Below, piece after piece: positions 18,214 to 26,875 of a stretch of 59,177 bases of DNA (position 1 is its first letter; each line of letters opens with the position of its first letter). This stretch comes from Micromonospora orduensis. GTDB taxonomy: Bacteria > Actinomycetota > Actinomycetes > Mycobacteriales > Micromonosporaceae. Position numbers and translations under genes: made by a program. The notes below the pieces were generated by a model that saw nothing but the letters and a program-made list of their open reading frames with translations, had not been told where the DNA came from and made no database searches. The stretch spans positions 1 through 59,177 of the forward strand of contig NZ_VDFY01000166.1 in assembly GCF_006228125.1 (NCBI RefSeq), given 5' to 3'.

Positions 18214-18408
18214 TCACCAGGCGGTCGCGCCGCCGTCGACCATCCGGTGACGCGGGAGACAGGCCTGCGGAGCAGGTGAGATCCGCGCGGAACCGGGAAG
18301 TTCCCGATCGGGTACGGGCCGGCAGAGCCGACCCCGAACCGGTCGGACGACCCGGACGACGCCAACGGGGACGTACGCTTGCCGAACTGTGTCGACCAGG
18401 GGGTGTGG

Positions 18409-19260
18409 GTGCGAACTCGGGCAGCCGTGGCAGGTGGAGTGGTGCTCATCCTTGTCGCCGTGATCGGAATCTGGCTCGTCGTACGGCAGGCCGGGGACCG
18501 TCTGCAACTGCCCCTGGCCCGCAAGTGCACAGTCCAGGCCGACGGCCGGGTGGCGCTGGACGCCGACCAGATGGCCAACGCGGCGACCATCGCGGCGATC
18601 GGAGCGCAGCGGGGCATGCCCGAGCGGGCCGTGGTGGTCGCGCTGGCCACCGCGTACCAGGAGTCGGGGCTGCGCAACCTCGCCGACGGCGACCGGGACT
18701 CGGTCGGCCTGTTCCAGCAGCGGCCGAGCCAGGGCTGGGGCACCCAGGCGCAGATCCGCGACCCCCGGTACGCGGCGAACCGCTTCTACGCGGCGCTGAA
18801 GAAGGTGCGCGGCTGGGAGAAGATGCGGGTCACCGACGCCGCCCAGCGGGTGCAGCGTTCGGCGTTCCCCGAGGCGTACCAGAAGTGGGCCGACGAGTCC
18901 GAGGTGCTCAGCCGGGCACTGTTGGGCGAGGCCACCAGTGCGGTCGCCTGCACGGTGGGGCGTACCCCGGTGATGCGGGGCGCGGCGGCGGCCGCGCAGC
19001 TGACCCACAACCTGAAGCTGGACTGGGGGTTGTCCGGCACCGACGCGGCCGACCTGACCGGGCTGACGGTGCCGGCGGCCGACCAGCGCGACGGCTGGCG
19101 GTACGCGCACTGGCTGGTTTCGCACGCCCAGGACCACGGGGTGAAGCGGGTCCGCTTCGGCGGCCGGGAGTGGACCGCCCGCAACGGCACGTGGGGTCCG
19201 GTGGACGGCGAGCAGGGGCCGGCCGGGCAGGTGCTGGCGGAGGTCTTCGCCGAGGGGTGA
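18409..19260 (+). CDS. Membrane-anchored, lysozyme-like actinobacterial protein
   Basis: A 283-aa protein with one N-terminal membrane anchor (residues about 5-26, VVLILVAVIGIWLVV) and an extracytoplasmic remainder. The stretch ALATAYQESGLRNLADGD followed by DSVGLFQQRPSQGWGT looks like the catalytic Glu and following loop of SLT/lysozyme-fold domains, so a murein-acting role is likely but unproven. A second half (residues about 190-280) has no recognised domain. Starts at GTG 18403 and TTG 18379 are also possible; 18409 was chosen for the AGGGGG just upstream. Relatives are sometimes labelled heavy metal transporter, which the sequence does not support. Confidence 0.8.
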   Translation: MRTRAAVAGGVVLILVAVIGIWLVVRQAGDRLQLPLARKCTVQADGRVALDADQMANAATIAAIGAQRGMPERAVVVALATAYQESGLRNLADGDRDSVGLFQQRPSQGWGTQAQIRDPRYAANRFYAALKKVRGWEKMRVTDAAQRVQRSAFPEAYQKWADESEVLSRALLGEATSAVACTVGRTPVMRGAAAAAQLTHNLKLDWGLSGTDAADLTGLTVPAADQRDGWRYAHWLVSHAQDHGVKRVRFGGREWTARNGTWGPVDGEQGPAGQVLAEVFAEG

Positions 19261-19406
19261 GCTAGCCGGATCTCCTAACCGGCAGTCACCGCACAATCGG
19301 GCATCCTGCCACGTAACGCCCAATTGATCATATAGATGTCACTCTTCGCAGTAGAACCGCTGCACTAGGTCCGGCCCGGGTCCACCCGCGCCGTACGCCC
19401 TCCCCG

Positions 19407-20384
19407 ATGTCTGGACAGTCGCGTTACGATCGGCGGCCTGTGCCAGAAAAGGTTTCACCTCATGGGGAGGGGTACGACGCGGTGTTCGATTACGGCGACC
19501 GGACCGGCTACGAACCGATCAGCGACACTGACCGCAAGGAGTTCCACGAGCAGGGCTTCCTCCTGCTGCGCAACGTCCTGACGGAGGACCACCGGGCGGC
19601 GCTGGAGGCGGCTGTCGACCGCGTCTACGCGGAGGAGCAGGCCAAGGGCACCACCAAGAAGGACGGCACCCTGCACCTGCTGGGCTTCCTGGAGCGCGAC
19701 GAGCTCTTCGGTGAGCTGCTGACCCACCCGATCGCCTTCCCGTACATGTGGGGGCTGGCCGGCTGGAACATCTACACCCACCACAACCACCTGGACGTCA
19801 CCCCGCCGGCCGCCGAGCCGGAGAAGCCCTACTGGGGCTGGCACCAGGACGGGTACCGGCAGAACTCCGACCCGGAGACGATGGACCCGAACCTGCCCCG
19901 GCCGATGTTCTCGCTGAAGGTCGCGTACGTGCTGTCCGACCTCTCCGAGACCGGCCGCGGCGCCACCAAGGTCATCCCGGGCAGCCACCTGTGGAACTCA
20001 CTGGACCGGCCCAAGGACCTCAGCGTGCACAACCCCGACCCGGAGGGCACGGTGGAGATCACCGCCAACCCGGGTGACGCCTTCATCTTCGACCGCCGGC
20101 AGTGGCACTCCCGGTCGACGAACCTGTCGACCATCACCCGCAAGATGCTGTTCGTCGGCTACACCTACCGGTGGATCCGCCCGCTGGACGAGCTGCACCC
20201 CGACGTGAACGGCGAGTGGTACCGCAACCGCACGCCCGTGCAGCGCCAGCTGATCGGTGAGGGCACCCACACCGCCAACTACTGGGGCATCAACTGGGAC
20301 GGGTACGTCGACGACGAGATCCCGCTGCGCAAGGAGCTCAAGGAGCGCGGTCTGCTCGACCGCAACATTCCCTGGCTGCGCTGA
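19407..20384 (+). CDS. Phytanoyl-CoA dioxygenase (PhyH) family Fe(II)/2-oxoglutarate oxygenase
   Basis: A 325-aa member of the PhyH family. The iron-binding facial triad is visible as WHQDG (His-x-Asp, near residue 149) and the distal His in RQWHSRSTN (near residue 233). The segment ATKVIPGSHLW and the downstream Arg that would hold 2-oxoglutarate are also present. The substrate is unknown; the family includes hydroxylases of lipids, ectoine and secondary metabolites. ATG 19407 is used; GTG 19440 is a shorter alternative. No partner genes are adjacent: the neighbours are a lysozyme-like protein and, convergently, a MOSC protein. The upstream gap contains an AT-rich patch (19321-19340) unusual for this genome. 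Confidence 0.87.
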   Translation: MSGQSRYDRRPVPEKVSPHGEGYDAVFDYGDRTGYEPISDTDRKEFHEQGFLLLRNVLTEDHRAALEAAVDRVYAEEQAKGTTKKDGTLHLLGFLERDELFGELLTHPIAFPYMWGLAGWNIYTHHNHLDVTPPAAEPEKPYWGWHQDGYRQNSDPETMDPNLPRPMFSLKVAYVLSDLSETGRGATKVIPGSHLWNSLDRPKDLSVHNPDPEGTVEITANPGDAFIFDRRQWHSRSTNLSTITRKMLFVGYTYRWIRPLDELHPDVNGEWYRNRTPVQRQLIGEGTHTANYWGINWDGYVDDEIPLRKELKERGLLDRNIPWLR

Positions 20385-20400
20385 TCTGCTACCCGTGCGG

Positions 20401-20426
20401 AAGGCCCCCTGTGCGCAGGGGGCCTT
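20401..20426. terminator. Bidirectional intrinsic terminator between PhyH and MOSC genes
   Basis: AAGGCCCCCT (20401-20410) pairs perfectly with AGGGGGCCTT (20417-20426) around GTGCGC, followed by a short T-run (20432-20436) on the plus strand. It serves the dioxygenase gene and can serve the convergent MOSC gene. Confidence 0.9.
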
Positions 20427-20435
20427 CCTCGCTTT

Positions 20436-21077
20436 TCAGCCGCGACCGGCGAGACGGCGACGGGCCTTCTCCCGGATCTTCTCCGGCAGGTCCTCGGCGT
20501 CGAGCAGCCGGGGCAGCAGCTCCGGCTCCAGACTCGTCGCCCGGAACACCTCGCCGATGGTGACCCCGTGCGCGGGGCGTTCCACCACCTCGACCGGGTC
20601 ACCGGCGCCCACCTCCCCCGCACGCAGCACCCGCAGGTACGCCCCCGGTGTGGCGCGGACGGTGAAGCGCCGGATCAGGTCCGGAACGCCCCAGAAGCCG
20701 GCGAACGTCGTACACGGCGTACGCGGCATCGTCACCTGGAGCACCGCCGTGCCGACCGCCCACTGCTCGCCGATGACCGCCCCGGTGACATCCACCGCGT
20801 AGGTGGTCAGGTTCTCACCGAAGCCCCCCGAACGGATCGACCGGCCGATCTCGGCCGACCACCACGCGGCGTCCTCCTCGGCGTACGCGTAGACGGCCTT
20901 GTCCGCACCGCCGTGATGGGCCCGCTCGCCGATGAAGTCGCCGGCGAGGCCCTCGGCGAGCACCGGTACCGGGCCGTCGACGGGCCGCTTGTCGATGCCG
21001 CTGCGGCCGCTCGCGTCGCCGGCCCACTCCGCCTCGGTCACGATCCCGAGGTTCACCGCTGCCACCCTGCCGGTCAT
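20436..21077 (-). CDS. MOSC domain protein (YiiM-like)
   Basis: A 213-aa MOSC-domain protein of the YiiM type: GGFGENLTT, the motif PRTPCTTFAGF with the conserved molybdenum-cofactor-sulfur Cys, and the start MTGRVAAVNLG. YiiM-like proteins reduce N-hydroxylated bases and amidoximes using molybdenum cofactor. The C-terminal helical tail (LPEKIREKARRRLAGRG) is typical. It is convergent with the dioxygenase gene and divergent from the ABC exporter genes. The ATG at 21077 is the natural start and leaves 72 bases to the exporter start. Confidence 0.88.
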   Translation of the reverse strand: MTGRVAAVNLGIVTEAEWAGDASGRSGIDKRPVDGPVPVLAEGLAGDFIGERAHHGGADKAVYAYAEEDAAWWSAEIGRSIRSGGFGENLTTYAVDVTGAVIGEQWAVGTAVLQVTMPRTPCTTFAGFWGVPDLIRRFTVRATPGAYLRVLRAGEVGAGDPVEVVERPAHGVTIGEVFRATSLEPELLPRLLDAEDLPEKIREKARRRLAGRG

Positions 21078-21110
21078 GACGGTCAGCCTAGGTGAATCCG
21101 CACTGCGGGC

Positions 21111-21149
21111 TTGACCTTGACGCTGCGTCAACCCTCCATGCTGGCTGCC
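21111..21149 (+). promoter_or_regulatory. MerR-type promoter of the ABC exporter operon
   Basis: A -35 TTGACC (21111-21116) and a -10-like CATGCT (21137-21142) are separated by 20 bases, the over-long spacing typical of MerR-activated promoters. The spacer contains the perfect palindrome TTGACG-CTG-CGTCAA (21117-21131). A transcript would start at about 21149-21150, that is at the ATG at 21150, suggesting leaderless mRNA. The probable regulator is encoded at 22751. Confidence 0.72.
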
Positions 21150-21947
21150 ATGAGCACCTCGCCAACAACCGATCAGGTCGAACAGCCCCCGATACACGTG
21201 CAGGGCCTGGAGAAGTCGTTCAAACAACTGAAGGTGCTGCGCGGCGTGGACATCGACGTGGCGCGGGGCAGCATCTTCGCCCTGCTCGGCTCGAACGGGG
21301 CGGGCAAGACCACCGTGGTGAAGATCCTGTCCACGCTGCTCAAGGCCGACGCGGGGACCGCCCGGGTCAACGGCTTCGACGTCGCGGCCCAGGCCGCCCG
21401 CGTACGCGAGTCGATCAGTCTCACCGGGCAGTTCGCGGCGGTCGACGAGGTCCTCAGCGGACGGGAGAACCTCGTCCTGGTCGCCAAGCTCAGGCACCTC
21501 AAGGCCCCGGGAACGATCGCGGACGACCTGCTGAAGCGCTTCTCGCTGACCGAGGCGGGCACCCGGAGGGTGGCGACGTACTCCGGTGGCATGCGGCGCC
21601 GACTGGACATCGCGATGAGTCTCATCGGGGAGCCGCCGGTGATCTTCCTCGACGAGCCGACAACCGGGTTGGACCCGGAGGCGCGCATCGAGGTGTGGCA
21701 GGCCGTCAAGGAGCTTGCCAAGGGCGGTACGACAGTACTGCTCACCACTCAGTACCTCGACGAGGCGGAGCAGCTCGCCGACCGGATCGCGATCCTGCAC
21801 GAGGGCCGGATCATCGTGGACGGCACCCTCGACGAGCTCAAGCGGCTCCTCCCACCCGCCGAGGTCGAGTACGTCGAGAAGCAGCCGACCCTCGAGGACG
21901 TCTTCCTCACCCTCGTCGGCGCCAAAACGGAGAAGGAACAACGATGA
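21150..21947 (+). CDS. DrrA-like ABC transporter ATP-binding protein
   Basis: ATPase of a drug/lipid-type ABC-2 exporter, 265 aa. It shows Walker A LGSNGAGKTT, Q-loop region SLTGQFAAVDEVLSGRENL, signature YSGGMRRRLDIA, Walker B VIFLDEPTTGLDP and the switch His replaced by Gln in LLTTQYLDEAEQL, as is usual in DrrA relatives. The C-terminus is shorter than in DrrA (about 330 aa). The start MSTSPTTD at 21150 is favoured because the promoter places transcription initiation there; in-frame ATGs at 21111 and 21138 fall inside the promoter. The stop overlaps the permease start as ATGA. Confidence 0.93.
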   Translation: MSTSPTTDQVEQPPIHVQGLEKSFKQLKVLRGVDIDVARGSIFALLGSNGAGKTTVVKILSTLLKADAGTARVNGFDVAAQAARVRESISLTGQFAAVDEVLSGRENLVLVAKLRHLKAPGTIADDLLKRFSLTEAGTRRVATYSGGMRRRLDIAMSLIGEPPVIFLDEPTTGLDPEARIEVWQAVKELAKGGTTVLLTTQYLDEAEQLADRIAILHEGRIIVDGTLDELKRLLPPAEVEYVEKQPTLEDVFLTLVGAKTEKEQR

Positions 21948-22705
21948 ACAAGCACTTCCTCGGCGACACCGCCGTCCTGCTGGGCCGTTCGCTGCGCCAC
22001 ATCGCCCGCAGCCCGGACACCATCATCACCACCGCGATCATGCCGATCGCCTTCATGCTGCTGTTCGTCTACGTCTTCGGCGGCGCGATCGAGACCGGCT
22101 CCGACTCGTACGTGAACTATCTGCTGCCCGGCATTCTGATCATCACGATCGCCTCGGGCATCTCCTACACCGCCTTCCGGCTCTTCCTGGACATGAAGGG
22201 CGGCATCTTCGAACGATTCCAGTCCATGCCGATCGCACGATCCTCCGTGCTGTGGGCGCACGTCCTGACCTCGCTTGTCGCCAACCTGATCTCGCTCGTG
22301 GTCGTCGTGCTCGTTGCCCTGATGATGGGCTTCCGTACGGGAGTGGGCGTGCTGGGCTGGCTTGCCGTCGCCGGCATCCTGGTCCTGTTCACCCTGGCGC
22401 TGACCTGGATCGCCGTGATCCCCGGCCTCACCGCAAAGACTCTGGACGGTGCTAGCGCGTTCTCCTACCCGCTCATCTTCCTGCCGTTCGTCAGCTCGGC
22501 CTTCGTGCCCACCCAGTCCATGCCCGGCCCGGTGCGCGCCTTCGCCGAGCACCAGCCGGTGACCTCCATCGTCAACGCGATCCGGGACCTGTTCACCAAG
22601 CAGCCGATCGGCACCGACATCTGGATCGCCCTCGCCTGGTGCGTCGGCATCCTCGTTCTCGCCTACCTGTTCGCCACCGTCACCTACCGTCGCAGGATCT
22701 CCTGA
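21944..22705 (+). CDS. DrrB-like ABC-2 transporter permease
   Basis: A 253-aa membrane protein with six hydrophobic segments and the ABC-2 pattern MKGGIFERFQSMPIARSSVLW between segments 2 and 3. It forms the exporter with the preceding ATPase, to which it is coupled by a 4-base ATGA overlap. Substrate unknown; relatives export antibiotics, lipids or dyes. The next gene, 45 bases on, is a MerR regulator on the same strand. Confidence 0.92.
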   Translation: MNKHFLGDTAVLLGRSLRHIARSPDTIITTAIMPIAFMLLFVYVFGGAIETGSDSYVNYLLPGILIITIASGISYTAFRLFLDMKGGIFERFQSMPIARSSVLWAHVLTSLVANLISLVVVVLVALMMGFRTGVGVLGWLAVAGILVLFTLALTWIAVIPGLTAKTLDGASAFSYPLIFLPFVSSAFVPTQSMPGPVRAFAEHQPVTSIVNAIRDLFTKQPIGTDIWIALAWCVGILVLAYLFATVTYRRRIS

Positions 22706-22750
22706 GCCGGCGTCGACCAAAGTTGGGCGAACAGCGGGCAGGATCGGAGC

Positions 22751-23530
22751 ATGCTGACGATCGGTCAACTGGCGGCGTACGCCGGCGTCACGGTGCGGGC
22801 GGTGCGGCACTACCACCAGATCGGGCTACTGCCTGAGCCGGAACGGGACCCTTCGGGTTACCGACGGTACGCCGCGACGGCAGCCGTGTCCCTCATCAAG
22901 ATCCGCACCCTCGCCGACGCCGGCGTGCCGCTGTCGCAGATCAGTCGGATGCTCGAAGCCGAAGCGTCAGCCTTCGCCGAAGCGATTCGAACCATCGACA
23001 ACCATTTGCGCGACGAGATCGAACGGCTGGAGACCAGCCGTCGACACATCGGGCAGCTCACCGCCGGGGACAGTCTGGCGCTCCCACCGGAGGTGGCCGC
23101 CTATCTCGATCGGCTCCGGAGCATCGGGGCGTCGGAGCGGATGGTGGAGGCTGAACGGGACGGGTGGATCCTGGTCGCGGCGCGCTGGCCCGACCGCATC
23201 GTCGAGTGGATGCCCGGGAAGGTCGCCCAACTCGACGATCCGCAGGTCGTCCGGCTCTACCGGGTGCTGTCGGAAATCTTCGACGGCGACGTGGAGGACG
23301 ACCCGCGTCTGGCGGAGGCCGCCGACATCATGGCGTGCCTGGCGGAGCAGGCACACGCCGCCGGTGAGGTCATTCTCGGCGAGGAGGCCGACGACGATCT
23401 CCCGCACGACCTGATCGACGCGCTCGCCGTCGAGTCCGATCCGCGGGTGGAGCGGCTGCGGGAGCTGATGCGCGAGCGCGGCTGGTCCGGTTGGAACCGG
23501 ATGGAGCGGCTGGCCGAGCCTCCCGCCTGA
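22751..23530 (+). CDS. MerR family transcriptional regulator
   Basis: A 259-aa regulator with the MerR winged helix-turn-helix (LTIGQLAAYAGVTVRAVRHY, then GLLPEPERDPSGYRRY) and a dimerisation helix. A C-terminal effector domain of about 170 residues has no recognised motif. A GGAG sits 5 bases before the ATG. It lies 45 bases downstream of the ABC permease and is likely the activator of the exporter promoter at 21111-21149, sensing the exported compound. It is convergent with the sugar ABC genes. Confidence 0.9.
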   Translation: MLTIGQLAAYAGVTVRAVRHYHQIGLLPEPERDPSGYRRYAATAAVSLIKIRTLADAGVPLSQISRMLEAEASAFAEAIRTIDNHLRDEIERLETSRRHIGQLTAGDSLALPPEVAAYLDRLRSIGASERMVEAERDGWILVAARWPDRIVEWMPGKVAQLDDPQVVRLYRVLSEIFDGDVEDDPRLAEAADIMACLAEQAHAAGEVILGEEADDDLPHDLIDALAVESDPRVERLRELMRERGWSGWNRMERLAEPPA

Positions 23531-23554
23531 TCGCCCGGGCGTCCCTGCACACGG

Positions 23555-24385
23555 TCAGCCCTTGACGGCGCCCGCGACCAGACCGGAGACCATCCGTCGC
23601 TGCACCAGCAGGAAGAAGATGATGACCGGCAGGGTGAACAGGGTGGAGGCGGCCATCACCGGCCCCCAGTTGGTGTCGTCGCGGCCGAAGAAGAAGGTCA
23701 TCGCCACCGGCAGCGTGTAGCGGCCCTGGTCGTTGATGAACGTCAACGCGAAGATCAGCTCGTTCCAGGCCGTGATGAAGGAGAAGATGCTGGTCGCCAC
23801 CAGGCCCGGCGCGACGAGGGGGAACAGCACCCGCCGGAACGTCTGGGCCCGACTCGCCCCGTCGATCGCCGCCGCCTCCTCCAACTCCTTGGGCACCGCG
23901 GCGACGAAGCCGCGCAGCATCCACACCGCGAACGGCAGCGAGAACCCGAGGTACGTGAGGATCAGGCTGGGCAGCGTGTTGTACAGACCGAGCCGCTGGA
24001 TCATCAGGAAGAGCGGGATGACAAGCGCCTCCAGCGGGATCATCTGCACCACCAGCAGCATGATCAGGAAGCTGGTCCGCAGCGTGAAGCGGAACCGGGC
24101 CACGGCGGTCGCGGCGAGCAGTGCCACCAGGCCGCTGAGCACCACCGTCGAGACCGCGACGATCGCGCTGTTGACGAAGAAGTCGAGGAAACTCACGCCC
24201 GGGATCAGGTTGCCGGTCAGGATCTCCCGGTAGTGCTCCAGCGTCGGGTGCGCCGGCACCGGCTGCGGAGTGGACGAGAAGATCTCCCTGCTCGGCTTCA
24301 GCGAGGTGGAGATCATCCAGTAGACGGGGAACGCCGCGAAGAGCGCGACCAGCAGCCCGGCGCCGTTGAGGGCGATCTTCTTCAC
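23555..24385 (-). CDS. Sugar ABC transporter permease, MalG type
   Basis: Inner-membrane permease of a carbohydrate importer, 276 aa with six membrane segments. The cytoplasmic EAA loop reads EAAAIDGASRAQTFRRVLFP, which docks with the ATPase. The GTG start at 24385 overlaps the stop of the MalF-type gene by 4 bases. It is the last gene of the three-gene importer operon. No ATPase follows; the adjacent MerR gene is convergent. Confidence 0.92.
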   Translation of the reverse strand: MKKIALNGAGLLVALFAAFPVYWMISTSLKPSREIFSSTPQPVPAHPTLEHYREILTGNLIPGVSFLDFFVNSAIVAVSTVVLSGLVALLAATAVARFRFTLRTSFLIMLLVVQMIPLEALVIPLFLMIQRLGLYNTLPSLILTYLGFSLPFAVWMLRGFVAAVPKELEEAAAIDGASRAQTFRRVLFPLVAPGLVATSIFSFITAWNELIFALTFINDQGRYTLPVAMTFFFGRDDTNWGPVMAASTLFTLPVIIFFLLVQRRMVSGLVAGAVKG

Positions 24386-25368
24386 GACTCGTCCTCCTGC
24401 CTGAGCACCATCCGTACGTAGAAGCCGGTGACCACCAGCAGGATCAGCGTGAGGATCACCGCGATGGCCGCGCCGAGCCCGTACTTCGGCGGCGGCGAGA
24501 AGGCTTCGGCGTACGAGTAGATGGAGAGCATGAACGTCGGCCGGTCCTGGGTGCCGCCGGCCAGCACGAACTGCTGGGTGAAGACCTTGAAGTCCCAGAT
24601 GGTGGAGAGCACGATCAGGATCCCGAAGACCGGGCGCAGCAGCGGGAAGGTGATCTTCCAGAAGACCCGCCACGGGCTCGCGCCGTCCACCCGGGCCGCC
24701 TCGTGCAACTCGCTCGGCACGCTCTTGAGACCAGCGAGCACGCTCACCGCGATGAACGGGAACGAGTGCCAGACCACCACAAGGGTGAGGATGGCGAAGA
24801 ACAGCAGGGGCGAGTTGAACCAGCCGTAGCCGGTCCAGTCGCTACGGCCGAAGAGGGAGTTGGACAGGCCGTCCGGCAGCGCGTTGAACAGCCAGGTGAC
24901 CAGGCCGCTCGTGTCGTCGAAAATCCACTTCCAGACGATCGTGCCGGTCAGCGCCGGGGTGGCCCAGGCGAGCATCACGCAACTGGCCACGAAGGTGGCC
25001 ATCTTGCGACCCAGCCGGTTGAGCAGCAGCCCGACCAGGGTGCCGAGGACCATGGTGAGCAGCACGTTCGCCGCGGCGAACAGGACCGTGTTGCGCAGCA
25101 CCGTCAGGAAGAACGGATCGGACAGGATGTCTGTGTAGTTGCCGAGCCCCACCCACGGCCACTCCCGGTCGCCGCGCAGTTGCCGGACGCTGTTGAGGCG
25201 GTAGAAGGACATCGCCACGACCTGACCGAGCGGCCAGAGCAGCAACACCCCGATGATCACCAGGGCGGGCAGGAGCAGCAGGTAGGGCAGGCGGTCCACC
25301 CGGCGACGCCGCCGCGCGGGGTTCTCCCGCGCGGCGGCCGTCTCCGGCACCTCGGTCAGCGTGGTCAC
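24382..25368 (-). CDS. Sugar ABC transporter permease, MalF type
   Basis: Partner permease of 328 aa with a basic N-terminal cytoplasmic tail ([20 protein letters not shown]), six membrane segments and the EAA loop EAARVDGASPWRVFWKITFP. The GTG start at 25368 overlaps the stop of the solute-binding protein gene as GTGA, so all three importer genes are translationally coupled. It forms a heterodimer with the MalG-type protein encoded downstream. Confidence 0.92.
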   Translation of the reverse strand: MTTLTEVPETAAARENPARRRRRVDRLPYLLLLPALVIIGVLLLWPLGQVVAMSFYRLNSVRQLRGDREWPWVGLGNYTDILSDPFFLTVLRNTVLFAAANVLLTMVLGTLVGLLLNRLGRKMATFVASCVMLAWATPALTGTIVWKWIFDDTSGLVTWLFNALPDGLSNSLFGRSDWTGYGWFNSPLLFFAILTLVVVWHSFPFIAVSVLAGLKSVPSELHEAARVDGASPWRVFWKITFPLLRPVFGILIVLSTIWDFKVFTQQFVLAGGTQDRPTFMLSIYSYAEAFSPPPKYGLGAAIAVILTLILLVVTGFYVRMVLRQEDES

Positions 25369-26651
25369 TTGGCGTTGAGGATGCTTTCCATCTCACCGGC
25401 CGCATCGGCGGTAGCCTTCTCGACCGTCTTCTGACCCTTCATGACCGAGCTGTTCATCGCCTGGGTCACCGTCTTGGTCCGGCTGACCTCCACCCACTTC
25501 GGGGTGAGCGGCGTGAGCTTGGTGTTCTGCATGGTCGTGGCGAACGCCGCCATCACCTTGTCGTTGGCGTACGTGTCACCGGCGACCAGATCCTGGTAGA
25601 CCGGGAAGAAGCCGAGGCTGCTGGCGAAGGCCTGCGCGTTCTTCTTGTTCAGCAGCACGGTCAGGTAGTCCCAGGCGAGGTCCTGACGCTCGCTGTCCTT
25701 CCAGATCGCCACGTCCGAACCGCCCGCGAAGCCGGGCGCGGCCTTGCCGTCCGGGCCGGGGATCGGGAACGTACCCCAGACCTTCTCGATCTCCGGGTTG
25801 TCCTTCTTGATGGCGCCCTGCTGCCAGCTGCCGGCGAACGCCATCGCGGCCTTGCCGGTGGCGAACTGGGTACGCGCGTCGATCTCGTTCCAGCCGGCGG
25901 CGGCCGGCGGGGCCACCTTGTGCACCGTCACCAGGTCGGTCCAGTACTTGACGGCCCGCTGCGCCTCCGGCGTCGTGTAGCCCGACTTCCAGGTGCCGCC
26001 CTGGTTGCTGGCGATCTCCCCGCCGGCACCCCAGAGGAAGGAGTAGAACGGCAGCTCGGAATTGCCCGGCAGCGCGATGCCGTACGTGCCCGGCTTCTTC
26101 GCCTGCACGGTCTTGGCGACGGCGACCAGGTCGTCCCAGGTCTTCGGCGGCTGCACGCCGGCCTCGGCGAACCAGTCGGTGCGGTAGTAGATCGCCCGCA
26201 CGCCCGCGTACCACGGCACGCCGTACTGCTTGCCGTCGAGCTGCGCGTTGCGCACCAGGTCGGGCAGCAGGTCCTTGCTCTCGGCCCAGCCGCCCATCCG
26301 CCCGCTGACGTCGGCGAGCGCCTCCTGGGCAGCCCAGCCCTGGGTCTCGGTGTTGCCCAGCTCGGTGATGTCCGGCCCCTCGCCGCCGGCCAGCGCCGCC
26401 TGGAACTTCTTGGGTGCCTCGAGCCAGGGAATGTACTGCACGACCACGTCGGTGTCGGGGTGCTTCTGGCGGAACTCCGTCTCGACGGAGTCGAGGAACT
26501 TGTTCTGGGCGTCGCCGCCCTCGCCCATCATCCAGACCGTCAGTTTGCTGTTGTCGGACGCCTCGTCACCGGAGCCTCCGCAGCCGGTCAGCACCATCGC
26601 GGCCGAGGCCACCATGGCGGTGACCGGGGCCAGCCGCTTCCACCTGTTCAC
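25365..26651 (-). CDS. Extracellular sugar-binding lipoprotein of ABC importer
   Basis: Solute-binding protein of family 1, 428 aa. A lipoprotein signal ends in VLTGCGGSG (Cys about residue 24). The mature part reads LTVWMMGEGGDAQNKFLDSV onward, with GPDITELGNTETQGWA, AIYYRTDWFAEAGVQPPKTWDDL and FAGGSDVAIWKDS, all typical of carbohydrate binders. The sugar cannot be told. As the first gene it heads the operon; a promoter candidate lies 46-75 bases upstream. No transcriptional regulator of the LacI or GntR type is adjacent, and no ATPase is encoded here. Confidence 0.92.
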   Translation of the reverse strand: MNRWKRLAPVTAMVASAAMVLTGCGGSGDEASDNSKLTVWMMGEGGDAQNKFLDSVETEFRQKHPDTDVVVQYIPWLEAPKKFQAALAGGEGPDITELGNTETQGWAAQEALADVSGRMGGWAESKDLLPDLVRNAQLDGKQYGVPWYAGVRAIYYRTDWFAEAGVQPPKTWDDLVAVAKTVQAKKPGTYGIALPGNSELPFYSFLWGAGGEIASNQGGTWKSGYTTPEAQRAVKYWTDLVTVHKVAPPAAAGWNEIDARTQFATGKAAMAFAGSWQQGAIKKDNPEIEKVWGTFPIPGPDGKAAPGFAGGSDVAIWKDSERQDLAWDYLTVLLNKKNAQAFASSLGFFPVYQDLVAGDTYANDKVMAAFATTMQNTKLTPLTPKWVEVSRTKTVTQAMNSSVMKGQKTVEKATADAAGEMESILNAK

Positions 26652-26696
26652 GCCAGTTCTCCCCTCGCGCCGCCTGGAACTAACCTTCTCCGCCGC

Positions 26697-26726
26697 ACCT
26701 TAGTACGAAGAATTCCTTTACGACAG
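26697..26726 (-). promoter_or_regulatory. Candidate promoter of sugar importer operon
   Basis: On the minus strand CTGTCG (26726-26721), an 18-base spacer and TAAGGT (26702-26697). The spacer is AT-rich (AAGGAATTCTTC), exceptional here. The -35 is weak, so this is only a candidate. Confidence 0.35.
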
Positions 26727-26806
26727 TGGGAGGTGTCCGCGACCGTACCGCAGCCGCAGGGCCCGGTACGGCGTGGCACCGGGCCGAAGTCGGGCACTCC
26801 AGCACG

Positions 26807-26839
26807 AAAGAGCGCCCGGCCGATGGCCGGGCGCTCTTT
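26807..26839 (-). terminator. Intrinsic terminator of the first GlsB-type gene
   Basis: A perfect 15-base stem (26807-26821 with 26825-26839) and a GAT loop, flanked by short A and T runs. It lies 37 bases past the stop of the minus-strand gene at 26876. Confidence 0.9.
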
Positions 26840-26875
26840 TCAAGCGGTGCTGTGCAACCAGGTGATACCGGGTTG

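Noticed and set aside
18294..18306. Palindrome CGGGAAGTTCCCG as an operator
   Set aside because: Only 13 bases and over 100 bases before the next start codon; GC-rich palindromes of this size are expected by chance here.
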